Of a DNA stretch of 64,000 bases, positions 16,447-23,126 are shown piece by piece (positions within the stretch are counted from its first letter, which is position 1; each line of letters opens with the position of its first letter). The notes beneath the pieces are model-generated. The model saw only the letters and a list, made by a program, of their open reading frames with translations. It made no database searches and was not told the origin of the DNA. Source of the DNA: Nocardia brasiliensis ATCC 700358 (GTDB lineage Bacteria > Actinomycetota > Actinomycetes > Mycobacteriales > Mycobacteriaceae); contig NC_018681.1 of NCBI RefSeq assembly GCF_000250675.2, positions 744,001-808,000 of the forward strand, read 5' to 3'. The position numbers and the translations under genes were made by a program.

Positions 16447-17040
16447 TCAGCGCTTTCCGCCGAACAGGCCACCGAGCACGTTGCCCAGTGCGCCGCCGGC
16501 ATTCTTGGCCAGCGCCTCGCCGATCGCGCCGCCGATGCCGCCGCTCTTGCCGCTGCCGCCGAGCAGGCCGCCGAGGATGTCCCCGATACCGCCGTTGCCG
16601 GCCTGGGTCTGCTGCTGCGGCGCCGCGGCACCGCCGCCGCCGGTCATCTGCTTGGCCAGATACGCGAGCACGATCGGAGCGAGGATCGGCATCAGCTTGG
16701 CGATCAGGTCGTTGCCGCCGGTGCCCTCGGTCGCGCCGAGCGCGCTGATCACCGTGTTCTTCTCGGTGCCGAAGACGTTCTCGACGATCTTCGAGCCGTC
16801 GTTCACGTCGACCTTGTCGATGTCGACCGTGCCCTCGCCCTCGACGAGTTCCCCGTGGTTGTCCAGCGCGTCGACCAGGGACGCCGCGCCTTCGGGTTTG
16901 GTCGCGTTCGCCTGCAGTCCGCCGAGCAGCGTCGGCAGGGCCGCGCTGACCGCCGCTGTCGCGGTGTTCTGGTCGACGCCGAGCTTCTCGGCGATCTGGG
17001 CGATAGGTACCTGGGAGAGCAAATCATCGAAGGAAGTCAT
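16447..17040 (-). CDS. DUF937 protein
   Basis: 197 residues from ATG 17040 (GGAG nearby upstream; the frame to 17145 is rejected). The N-terminal 110 residues (FDDLLSQVPIAQIAEKLGVDQNTATAAVSAALPTLLGGLQANA) form the helical DUF937 core, with GLN-type repeats of that family. Next comes one hydrophobic stretch (LMPILAPIVLAYLAKQM) and then a glycine-rich tail with GGIGDILGGLLGG-type segments. The function is unknown; family members are small and often associated with the envelope. It is monocistronic and leftward. Confidence 0.8.
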   Translation of the reverse strand: MTSFDDLLSQVPIAQIAEKLGVDQNTATAAVSAALPTLLGGLQANATKPEGAASLVDALDNHGELVEGEGTVDIDKVDVNDGSKIVENVFGTEKNTVISALGATEGTGGNDLIAKLMPILAPIVLAYLAKQMTGGGGAAAPQQQTQAGNGGIGDILGGLLGGSGKSGGIGGAIGEALAKNAGGALGNVLGGLFGGKR

Positions 17041-17171
17041 CGGCTCCGCCTTGTCGAGGGACGACCCGGGTTTGTCCGGGTCGCGCTCACAGTAAGGGAC
17101 GGCTCGAGGCGAGTGGGGTGTATCCGCGCCGGGCGCGTTGGTCACACCCGTGCCGGGTCCACAGACGAGAG

Positions 17172-17198
17172 CGGGCGCCCGGTGTGACCGGGCGCCCG
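17172..17198 (-). terminator. Hairpin terminator after tRNA-Lys
   Basis: A perfect 12-bp stem CGGGCGCCCGGT / ACCGGGCGCCCG with a 3-base loop, starting six bases from the 3' end of the tRNA-Lys gene on the minus strand. Confidence 0.8.
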
Positions 17199-17203
17199 AC
17201 GTG

Positions 17204-17276
17204 TGCCCCCAGTAGGGCTCGAACCTACGACCTGCGGATTAAAAGTCCGTAGCTCTACCAACTGAGCTATAGGGGC
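17204..17276 (-). tRNA. tRNA-Lys (anticodon TTT)
   Basis: A 73-base cloverleaf: acceptor GCCCCTA pairs with TGGGGGC (one G-T wobble), discriminator A, D-arm AGCTCAGTTGGTAGAGCT, anticodon loop CTTTTAA with TTT at 17241-17243, and T-arm GTAGGTTCGAGCCCTAC. CCA is not encoded. It is leftward, opposite to the other three tRNAs. Confidence 0.97.
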
Positions 17277-17926
17277 GCGGTGGGCAGTGTAGTAGGCGCG
17301 GCGCGGAAGGCCCAAATGGGGGAGCGGGGCGCGTGGCGGGTGTGCGAAGCCGCCCGATCGCGGGCGCGGGACAGTAGTGGCGACCGGATGCCGAGAGCTG
17401 TTGCGGCGCCGAGTAACGCGCGGAGCTCGGCGGGCGATCTCGGCGGTAAACATTTGGCACCCAACTTTGTTCATTGTGGCCGGAATTGGCTACCATCCAA
17501 TCATGTTGGCTAGCAATGTCTTTGGATTTGCCGGGGGTGCATGCCCCGAGCCCGTCGGGGCCGGCCCGGATGGTGAGCGGGTGGGCCGCGGGTGCCCGCC
17601 GGTGTTCCGGCCGGCCGGTCCACGCGGGTGAACGTTGCTGCGACGCTGGCGAATTGGGCGACCATGCGCCGCCCCGCTCCAGGTTGCACGATGTTTGCTG
17701 TAACAGTAAACCTGAGTAGTTGGTTACCTGACTCGTCGGTTTGCCGCGTGTCGGATGGGGTTTCCGGGTACGGTGACAACTTGATGAATTCCGGAAGAAT
17801 CGCCGGCCTGTTCGGGGATTCGGAATTCGACTTATCGCTGATGTGCCCGAATCTGTCGCGACCGGTCCGGCCGATCGTGGCTTCCCTGGAGACGACGCCG
17901 CAGGAGGCAGATCCGAGACGAAGAAA

Positions 17927-17962
17927 TGCCCGGGTGCGCACCCCCTGCAGCGCACCCGGGCA
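17927..17962. repeat. 13-bp perfect inverted repeat upstream of the TetR gene
   Basis: Arms TGCCCGGGTGCGC (17927-17939) and GCGCACCCGGGCA (17950-17962) with a 10-base loop. It looks like an intrinsic terminator or attenuator, but no gene clearly ends before it. It is 10 bases upstream of the ACCAGCTGGT palindrome. Confidence 0.6.
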
Positions 17963-17964
17963 GG

Positions 17965-18045
17965 AAAACTATACCAGCTGGTGTGTTTCAGGTTTTTCGC
18001 AAGTTTTCGTACCGAAAGTTTGAAACTGGGCGAAAACCCGGTTTG
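17965..18045. promoter_or_regulatory. Candidate autoregulatory element cluster of the butyrolactone-receptor-like gene
   Basis: Contains ATACCAGCTGGTGTGTTT (core ACCAGCTGGT, 17973-17982), which resembles the ARE boxes bound by ArpA/ScbR-type receptors. It is followed by TTTCG-TAC-CGAAA (18004-18016) and by AAACTGGG (18023-18030) facing CCCGGTTT (18037-18044), one mismatch. The GTTTTCG/CGAAAAC half-site recurs four times. The cluster ends about 95 bases before the TetR start codon, so binding would fit autoregulation. The resemblance is by eye. Confidence 0.5.
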
Positions 18046-18137
18046 AAGTATTGATAAAACTCATAACTTCGCGCCAAGGGCCCGTTCCTTTGGGGGTGGC
18101 TGTTTGGCGGCGAGTAGGCTTCGGAGGCGTTTCGAGC

Positions 18138-18803
18138 ATGGCACGGCAGCAAGAGCGGGCCCGCCGGACACGTGCGGCGATTATCAGGTCCGCCGCCGTT
18201 GAGTTCGGGAAGAGCGGCTATGCCGCTGCATCGCTCAACCGCATATTGGAAGGGTCGCGTGCCACCAAGGGCGCCATGTACTTCCATTTCGATTCCAAGG
18301 AAGATCTCGCGCGCGCGGTCCTCGAGACGGCGGTCGAGCGCTACCGCGCCTCGGCCGAGCGCTGGCTCGCGCGAACAGATCTCGGACCCCTCGACATCCT
18401 GCACGGCATGATCGACGAGATGGCATTGCGGCTCGAGCACGACATCATCGTGCAGGCCGAATACCGGTTGATCATCGAACCCGACTTCTATCGGGACGTG
18501 CAATCCGGCGGCGGGCGAATACTCGGGCGCGCCACCCGCGCGCTCGCCGTCCGCGCCATCGACCAAGGACAACTACGGCCCGGCGCCGACGCCGATCGGT
18601 TCACCCGAACCCTCGTCGCCGCCCTGGCCGGCCAGCGCTACCTGGTCGACGCCCACGGCACCGGGATCGACCTGCGGACCCGATTCGAGGAAGCGCTCGA
18701 AGTGGTCATCGAGTCCATGGCCACCCCCGAATGGGCCGAGAAGTTCCGCAACGACGGCTGGCGCACCCAAGCCCGCCTCGAAGAGCTCAGTTTGGGGCTT
18801 TGA
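18138..18803 (+). CDS. TetR-family regulator resembling gamma-butyrolactone receptors
   Basis: 221 residues. The N-terminal helix-turn-helix domain reads MARQQERARRTRAAIIRSA, then GYAAASLNRILEGSRATKG and AMYFHFDSKEDLARAVLE. This is the characteristic N-terminus of ArpA/ScbR-type butyrolactone receptors (AR..TR..I...A...F...GY.A.S...I......TKGA.YFHF.SKE.LA.AV). The ligand domain (60-210) is all-helical and less conserved. The ATG at 18138 is used because GGAGG lies ten bases upstream; the frame extends to 18051. It stands alone between tRNA-Lys and tRNA-Glu with no butyrolactone synthase (AfsA-like) in the window, and palindromes upstream suggest autoregulation. Ligand and targets unknown. Confidence 0.8.
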   Translation: MARQQERARRTRAAIIRSAAVEFGKSGYAAASLNRILEGSRATKGAMYFHFDSKEDLARAVLETAVERYRASAERWLARTDLGPLDILHGMIDEMALRLEHDIIVQAEYRLIIEPDFYRDVQSGGGRILGRATRALAVRAIDQGQLRPGADADRFTRTLVAALAGQRYLVDAHGTGIDLRTRFEEALEVVIESMATPEWAEKFRNDGWRTQARLEELSLGL

Positions 18804-18812
18804 CCAGCCGGT

Positions 18813-18842
18813 TTGGTTAACGAGTCCGGTCTGTCATAAGCT
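18813..18842 (+). promoter_or_regulatory. Probable promoter of the tRNA Glu-Asp-Phe operon
   Basis: TTGGTT (18813-18818) and TAAGCT (18837-18842) separated by 18 bases, about 57 bases before the first mature tRNA base. Reasonable sigma-70-type boxes for a housekeeping tRNA promoter. Confidence 0.45.
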
Positions 18843-18898
18843 AACCGGGCTCCCAACGGACAGCCGTTGAAGCCGGTTCCGGAGAAATCCGGAGACGA

Positions 18899-18971
18899 GC
18901 CCCCTTCGTCTAGCGGCCTAGGACGCCGCCCTTTCAAGGCGGTAGCGCGGGTTCGAATCCCGTAGGGGGTA
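18899..18971 (+). tRNA. tRNA-Glu (anticodon TTC)
   Basis: 73 bases starting GCCCCCTTCGTCTAG, anticodon stem CCGCC/GGCGG with loop CTTTCAA (TTC), T-arm GCGGGTTCGAATCCCGT, and acceptor 3' strand AGGGGGT with discriminator A. First of three rightward tRNAs. Confidence 0.97.
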
Positions 18972-19000
18972 CGGTCTTCGGATCGTTGGAAGCACAGCAA

Positions 19001-19074
19001 GGCCCTGTGGCGCAGTTGGTTAGCGCGCCGCCCTGTCACGGCGGAGGTCGCGGGTTCGAGTCCCGTCAGGGTCG
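19001..19074 (+). tRNA. tRNA-Asp (anticodon GTC)
   Basis: 74 bases, acceptor GGCCCTG/CAGGGTC with discriminator G as expected for Asp, anticodon loop CTGTCAC in a CCGCC/GGCGG stem, and T-arm CGCGGGTTCGAGTCCCGTC. It is 29 bases after tRNA-Glu. Confidence 0.97.
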
Positions 19075-19132
19075 CAAGTGAGCGCCGGAGCAATCCGGCG
19101 TTTCGCGTATGGCATTCAACTCGGGTGCCTGC

Positions 19133-19206
19133 GGCCAGGTAGCTCAGTTGGTACGAGCGTCCGCCTGAAAAGCGGAAGGTCGCCGGTTCGATCCCGGCCC
19201 TGGCCA
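19133..19206 (+). tRNA. tRNA-Phe (anticodon GAA)
   Basis: 74 bases, acceptor GGCCAGG/CCTGGCC, discriminator A, D-arm with GCTCAGTTGGTACGAGC, anticodon loop CTGAAAA (GAA) in a CCGC/GCGG stem, T-arm CCGGTTCGATCCCGG. Followed directly by an intrinsic terminator. Confidence 0.97.
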
Positions 19207-19213
19207 CTCGGAA

Positions 19214-19265
19214 ACGAGGGAACGCTGCGTGCAAAGGGCGCACGCTTTGTTCCCTCGTCTTTTTC
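19214..19265 (+). terminator. Terminator of the tRNA operon
   Basis: Long hairpin: ACGAGGGAAC (19214-19223) pairs with GTTCCCTCGT (19249-19258), with an inner stem GCGTGC/GCACGC, followed by CTTTTTC. A second small hairpin GTGGGGT-gca-ACCCCAC follows at 19271-19287. Confidence 0.92.
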
Positions 19266-19320
19266 ATTTTGTGGGGTGCAACCCCACACCCGCCCGGAGG
19301 GCTTTGCCCCCGGGACCCCG

Positions 19321-19800
19321 GCTTCCGTAGCCGGACCTTCCTCCGTCGCTGGGCCTTCTCGTGTAGCTGGACCTTCTCGTGCAGCCGGGCTTACTCCCGT
19401 AGCCGGACCCGCCTCTCGTGGCCGGGCGCGCTCCCGCCGCCGGACCCTTCGTAGTCGGGCCCCGCTTCCGTTGTTCGACCGGCCCTCCCGTTGCTCGACC
19501 GTTCTTCGCGTAGCCGACCGCCCTCGCGTAGCCAGGTGCCTCGCGTAGCCGGGCGCCTCCCGTAGGCGGACCCGTTCCCTGTCGCTGGACCCCTTCCATG
19601 CAGTTGACCCTCCTGTCGCTGGATCCCCCTCCAATCGGGGCGCCTCCGTGCTCGGGACCTGCCCTCGTAGTCGGATCACGCTTCCGTGGATGACCGCTCC
19701 CGCAGACAGACTCGCCTCTCGTGTTCGGTGTCGGACTCTTGCCGTTGGACTCTGGTTTCCGCCGTTCGATCCGGCTCCGTGCGATTCGGCTGTGCGATCG
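19321..19800. repeat. Field of degenerate ~18-bp tandem repeats
   Basis: About 25 consecutive units of 15-20 bases, mostly 18, with a consensus near CTCCCGTAGCCGGACCCG. Examples of well-kept units start at about 19325, 19361, 19397, 19530 and 19548. Units share the CGTAGCCGGACC-type core and vary around it. Because the period is mostly a multiple of three, parts of both strands stay open (for example VAGPSR-type hexapeptides on the plus strand), but there is no ribosome site, no common frame through the field, and a tRNA lies in the same frame. I treat it as non-coding. Confidence 0.75.
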
Positions 19801-19928
19801 GGGGAGGTTTTTGAAGTACTGGTTGGTTTTTGTGGGGGTGGGGAATCATGAGGGGGGTGCGGTTTGGGCCGTACCTGATTTCGAGTGTGTTCCGCGATCT
19901 GCTTCCAACACTCAGGAGGAATGGATCC

Positions 19929-20339
19929 ATGGTGACTATTCGGAACTATCGGCGTGCTGCGTTTGTGGTGAGTGTGGTCGGGGCGGTGGGGGTGGGGCTG
20001 GCGGTGACGGCGGCTCCGGCCTTCGCTGAAAACAGCATCGAGATCACGGGGGTGGGGCCGGCGAATGTGGGGGCCGACTACAGGTGTGAGGCTTCTGCGG
20101 GGGTGGTCGGGATCAAGGTGATGGTGGGGGATCCGCAGGCGGAGGGTCCGTCGGCCACGGGTACGGAGACCGGTGTCGTCTGTGACGGGAGTCCGCAGTC
20201 GGCGGTCGTGATCGTGGCCGGGGTGGACGGGTCGCCGGAGCCGATCCAGCGCGGGCAGACGGTACAGGTGCGGATGGCGTTGGTCGACGCCACCGACACC
20301 GTGATATCCGGCACGGCCAAGGTGGTCAGCTTGGGTTAG
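19929..20339 (+). CDS. Small secreted protein of unknown function
   Basis: 136 residues. The start at 19929 follows a perfect AGGAGG eight bases upstream. Residues 1-33 are a classical signal peptide: basic NYRRA, a hydrophobic core AFVVSVVGAVGVGLAVTAA, then a cleavage site near AFA-EN. The mature ~103 residues contain two cysteines (YRCEAS and VVCDGS) that could form a disulphide, and look like a beta-sandwich with many Val/Gly (IKVMVGD, SAVVIVAGVDG, TVQVRMALVD). I recognise no family. It is followed by a very long hairpin at 20345-20425. Confidence 0.75.
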   Translation: MVTIRNYRRAAFVVSVVGAVGVGLAVTAAPAFAENSIEITGVGPANVGADYRCEASAGVVGIKVMVGDPQAEGPSATGTETGVVCDGSPQSAVVIVAGVDGSPEPIQRGQTVQVRMALVDATDTVISGTAKVVSLG

Positions 20340-20344
20340 CGCAG

Positions 20345-20425
20345 CTGGTCAGTCGATCACGAGGAAATGGTGGCGGTGGTCTCTCGGCCGATGCCGCCAC
20401 TATTTCCTCGTGATCAGTCGACCAG
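20345..20425. terminator. Very long hairpin after the secreted-protein gene
   Basis: Arms 20355-20376 and 20394-20415 pair over 22 positions with one mismatch (GATCACGAGGAAAT / ATTTCCTCGTGATC, then GGTGGCGG-type inner part). An outer CTGGTC/GACCAG stem (20345-20350, 20420-20425) is separated from it by a symmetrical 4-base internal loop AGTC/AGTC. It starts 5 bases past the stop codon. There is no T-tract, so it may terminate, stabilise RNA or act as a protein site. Confidence 0.65.
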
Positions 20426-20644
20426 GATGTGCCTTGGCGTGTCGGGCAGGACACGACGCGGCGTGGTGGCCGAAATCCCCCGTCACTGAGGGGGTTCCGA
20501 GTGGTCGGAGTGTCGTCACGTTCGAAAGGGTCGGGTGGGGCTCACCGGTTGACGATCCAAGGCTGAAAGGTGAGGTCCAGGGGGTCGAGCGTCGGCGGTG
20601 TCTAGGATCGAGGCACTGGCCGGAGGTTGTCGGAGGGCGTGACC

Positions 20645-20803
20645 ATGGTTGGCAACATCGTGATCTTTGTGGTGATCGTCGGAGTTCTGCTCGTGGTCTG
20701 TGGGTTGATTTTGCGGTCGGTCCGCGCAGGGTCGGTCCAGATCGATGTGGTGCCGCGCCATCCCCCGGAGGAACCCGCCGCCACCGACGACGAACACCGC
20801 TGA
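20645..20803 (+). CDS. 52-residue single-span membrane protein
   Basis: A short gene: ATG 20645 with GGAGGG seven bases upstream (an in-frame GTG at 20639 is less well placed). The protein begins MVGN, has one hydrophobic helix IVIFVVIVGVLLVVCGLIL, then RSVRAGSVQIDVVPRHP and an acidic tail PEEPAATDDEHR. This is a typical small bitopic membrane protein with an inside basic/acidic tail. The function is unknown. The sequence of its last codons and the following bases recurs, degenerate, four times downstream (to 21215). Confidence 0.6.
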   Translation: MVGNIVIFVVIVGVLLVVCGLILRSVRAGSVQIDVVPRHPPEEPAATDDEHR

Positions 20804-21215
20804 AATCGCAGACGCCCGAAAGGGATGCCTGAGCCCCGCCCGAGGCCCTACCGGGACGCAGGCGACAACCCGCCTCGACTGACGACGAGCGCCGCGGAAA
20901 TCGCAGACGTCGGAAGGCGCCCGCCCGTGGCCCTACCGGTTACCCGTGCGACAGCCCGGCCACGATGGTGCGCATCGCTGAGATCGCGGACGCTGGAAGG
21001 GGATACCGCGCTGCATCGTGAACGCCTGAACGGGATGTGCGCGGCCGGCCGAGGTCCTGTCTGTGCGCGTGCGACAGCCCGGCTCGGGTGACGACGAGCG
21101 TCGCGTAGGGCAATCGCCCGAATGGCGTATGCGGGCCCGGCCGAGGCCTTGCCCGCCCGTGTGGCTGCTCAGCGGATGGTGACGGGTGTCGCTGCTGTCA
21201 CGCCGCCGGAAAGAG
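20770..21215. repeat. Degenerate ~90-bp repeats derived from the 3' end of the preceding gene
   Basis: The motif GACGACGAnCnCCGCTGAAATCGCAGACG... followed by GAAnGG and a GCCCGAGGCCCT-like segment appears at about 20783, 20880, 20970, 21085 and (partly) 21120. Copies share GACGACGAGCG, ATCGC(A/G)GACG and GTGCGACAGCCCGGC blocks but have many substitutions and length changes. The first copy overlaps the stop codon of the 52-residue gene. It looks like old tandem duplication followed by decay. Confidence 0.55.
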
Positions 21216-21459
21216 TTGCCTGCAGCGCGGACGAGGTTCTGCGGGTAGGCGTGTGGCAGTTCGACCGCCATGCGCACGAATGGTGCGTGGGTTGCGTGCG
21301 GTGGCGGTAGCAGCTTGCCGGAAGCTCAACAGCGCCAGCTGATCTCACGGCGCACCTGTTCGGTCGGCCTGGTCTTCGGTGGCGGCTCCGATCGGCTGGG
21401 ATCGAGTGTCCGCTGAGTCCCTGCGTCGCCCGAGCGGAGTATCCGAAGGATTGTATGCC
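21216..21459. other. Non-coding stretch before the ArsR gene
   Basis: About 240 bases after the repeats. No gene, repeat or hairpin of note was seen; open frames here are short and lack ribosome sites. Confidence 0.4.
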
Positions 21460-21488
21460 TTGACAGTTATATAACTGGGGAGGACTAT
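21460..21488 (+). promoter_or_regulatory. ArsR-type promoter/operator
   Basis: TTGACA (21460-21465) overlaps a perfect 14-bp palindrome CAGTTATATAACTG (21464-21477). About 17 bases after the -35 lies GACTAT (21483-21488), a weak -10. Transcription would begin near 21495, the GTG start codon itself. A palindrome between -35 and -10 fits ArsR self-repression. Confidence 0.6.
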
Positions 21489-21494
21489 GAGTTG

Positions 21495-21812
21495 GTGACC
21501 GCGGCGACTGTCTTCCAAGTGCTGGCCGAACCGAATCGGCTGGCGATTCTGGAGGTGTTGCGGGCGGGGGAGTCCCCGGTGGGGGCGTTGGTGGCGGAGT
21601 TGGGGCTCAGTCAGCCGGCGGTGTCCAAGCATCTGCGGGTGCTGAAGGAGGCGGGGCTGGTGGAGGTGCGGGTCGACGCACAGCGCCGGCTGTACCGGAT
21701 CAGGCCGGAACCGCTGGTGGAACTGGACGATTGGCTGGCCCCGTATCGCCGGATGTGGCACACCCATCTGGATCTACTCGAAGAGCATCTCGATCGGAGG
21801 AGACGATCATGA
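21495..21812 (+). CDS. ArsR/SmtB-family winged-helix regulator
   Basis: 105 residues from GTG 21495 (a TTG at 21492 is also in frame). It has the single winged helix-turn-helix of the family: VLAEPNRLAILEVLRAGESPVGALVAELGLSQPAVSKHLRVLKEAGLVEVRVDAQRRLYRI. No metal-binding cysteines are present, so it belongs to the non-metal group that is paired with AHSA1/SRPBCC genes. It overlaps the next gene by 4 bases (ATGA). A perfect palindrome lies in its promoter. Probable role: repressor of this two-gene operon, ligand unknown. Confidence 0.9.
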   Translation: MTAATVFQVLAEPNRLAILEVLRAGESPVGALVAELGLSQPAVSKHLRVLKEAGLVEVRVDAQRRLYRIRPEPLVELDDWLAPYRRMWHTHLDLLEEHLDRRRRS

Positions 21813-22300
21813 CCGAGGCCCAGTTACGGACCGACGGCGAACGACCCGCGGTGCGGTTGGAGCGGGAGCTGGTCGATCCGCCGCCGGTGGTGTGGCAGGC
21901 GCTGACCGACCGGGAACAGCTGCGCGCGTGGTTCCCGTGTGACGTGCAGGTGACCGGCGGGGTGTGGCGGGTCGGCGCGACGATCGGCTTCGATTTCGGT
22001 GACGAGAGCGGACTGACGCTCGACGGCGAGGTGCTCGCGGTCGACGAGCCGAAGCTCTTGGCGTTCAGCTGGGGCGACGAGCGTCTGCGTTTCGAGTTGG
22101 CGCCGCACGGCAGTGGCACGCACCTGGTGCTCGTCAACGAACTGGCGCCGGACGCCGCGGCCCGCAATGCCGCGGGCTGGGATGCCTGCCTCGATCAGCT
22201 CGCCGGCCTGGAACCCGGCGACTGGAAGCCGCGCTTCGAGGCCTACTCCGCCGTGTTCGAGCCGCTGATCGGTCCGCAGTCCGGCCCGCCGATCGCCTGA
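21809..22300 (+). CDS. SRPBCC/AHSA1-family protein
   Basis: 163 residues from ATG 21809, preceded by GGAGGAGA. Opens with VRLERELVDPPPVVWQALTDREQLRAWFP, the standard AHSA1 start, and contains FSWGDERLRFELAPHGSGTHLVLVNEL and a C-terminal helix AAGWDACLDQLAGL. ArsR-AHSA1 pairs are common in actinobacteria; the SRPBCC partner is thought to bind a small hydrophobic ligand, but its function here is unknown. It is translationally coupled to the ArsR gene by an ATGA overlap. Confidence 0.88.
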   Translation: MTEAQLRTDGERPAVRLERELVDPPPVVWQALTDREQLRAWFPCDVQVTGGVWRVGATIGFDFGDESGLTLDGEVLAVDEPKLLAFSWGDERLRFELAPHGSGTHLVLVNELAPDAAARNAAGWDACLDQLAGLEPGDWKPRFEAYSAVFEPLIGPQSGPPIA

Positions 22301-22390
22301 TCCGCTGCCCCGTGCACCATGGGCGCGCATCGCATGCCCTGCTCGAGGCCCGGCCGCGGGTTGCGCCGGCTCCCGTAGGCTGGGCCGGTC

Positions 22391-23056
22391 ATGGTGCCTC
22401 TCCTGCTCGCGCTCGCCGGATTCGCGCTGCTGGATTCGCTCGACGTGCTGCTGGTGGGGTTGACCACGGCGGTGGTGGCCGACAGTCGTCTGGGCCGCCG
22501 GTCTCCGGTGCCGGGCGGATTGAGTTTCATCGCAGGGGTTTTCGCGGTCACCACCGCGTTCGGCATCTGCACGGTGCTCGGCCTGACCTTCCTCACCGAG
22601 CTGGTGTCGTTCGAACTCACACCGGCGGTGCGATATTGGGGCGAGCTGGTGCTGGGCGTGGTGCTGATCGCGCTCAGCCGAGTCCCGGTGACCACGCGCG
22701 ACGAGCCGCCCGCGTGGGCCTCGACACTGCGTCGAAGACCGTGGCTGTTCGGTTTCGTGGGGATGGCGATCGGTCTGGCGCAGGCGCCGACCGCGGTCCC
22801 GTATCTGGCCGGGCTGGCCATGATCTCGGCTCGGCACCCATCGTTTTGGCCGCTGCTCGTGGTCGCCTACTGTGCGCTCGCGCTGTTGCCGCCGCTGCTG
22901 GTGCTGTCGCTGTCGCTGCGCCGGACGCCCCGGGCCAGACGCGTCTACCGCGCCATCGTCCGCTTCTTGACCCGTCACGTGCCGCGCGTGCTGCGCGTTC
23001 TTTTCGTGGTCTTCGGCATAGTCCTCGTGTTCGATGCGCTCGTGCACCTGTGGTGA
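22391..23056 (+). CDS. GAP-family (Sap-like) six-span membrane protein
   Basis: 221 residues, six predicted membrane helices, for example VPLLLALAGFALLDSLDVLLVGLTTAVV, SFIAGVFAVTTAFGICTVLGLTF, YWGELVLGVVLIAL, FGFVGMAIGLAQAPTAVPYLAGLAM, FWPLLVVAYCALALLPPLLVLSLSL and VLFVVFGIVLVFDALVHLW. The pattern matches the GAP/Sap family, whose mycobacterial members take part in export of glycolipids such as sulfolipid-1; it is distantly LysE-like. Substrate here is unknown. It stands 90 bases after the ArsR-SRPBCC pair, probably with its own promoter. Confidence 0.75.
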   Translation: MVPLLLALAGFALLDSLDVLLVGLTTAVVADSRLGRRSPVPGGLSFIAGVFAVTTAFGICTVLGLTFLTELVSFELTPAVRYWGELVLGVVLIALSRVPVTTRDEPPAWASTLRRRPWLFGFVGMAIGLAQAPTAVPYLAGLAMISARHPSFWPLLVVAYCALALLPPLLVLSLSLRRTPRARRVYRAIVRFLTRHVPRVLRVLFVVFGIVLVFDALVHLW

Positions 23057-23126
23057 ATGTGCTCACACGCCGGGACTGATCTCGGAAATTCCGTTGAGCG
23101 GGCGAAGTAGGTGGAATGCTGGGGGC

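Larger units (their letters stand above)
17277..18137. other. AT-richer regulatory region between tRNA-Lys and the TetR gene
   Basis: About 860 bases without a convincing gene. Visible structures, in order: a direct repeat TTGGCTA at about 17487 and 17507; a near-perfect palindrome TTTGCTGT-A-ACAGTAAA (17694-17710); a 13-bp inverted repeat (17927-17962); an ACCAGCTGGT palindrome (17973-17982); and a run of CGAAAAC/GTTTTCG half-sites to 18045. A plus-strand frame from 17784 to 18023 could encode ~80 residues but has no ribosome site and runs through all the palindromes. The region is noticeably less GC-rich than the rest of the window. Confidence 0.5.

Noticed and set aside
17239..17955. Minus-strand frames covering tRNA-Lys and the region to its right
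   Set aside because: One runs through the tRNA and all lack ribosome sites and recognisable domains.
19078..19679. Frames through the 18-bp repeat field (VAGPSR-type and GPATEE-type repeats)
   Set aside because: They start inside or run over tRNA-Phe and the terminator, lack start signals, and no single frame follows the whole field.
21824..23047. 407-codon minus-strand frame over SRPBCC and GAP genes
   Set aside because: His/Arg/Gln-rich antisense shadow; the plus-strand genes have good ribosome sites and membrane helices.
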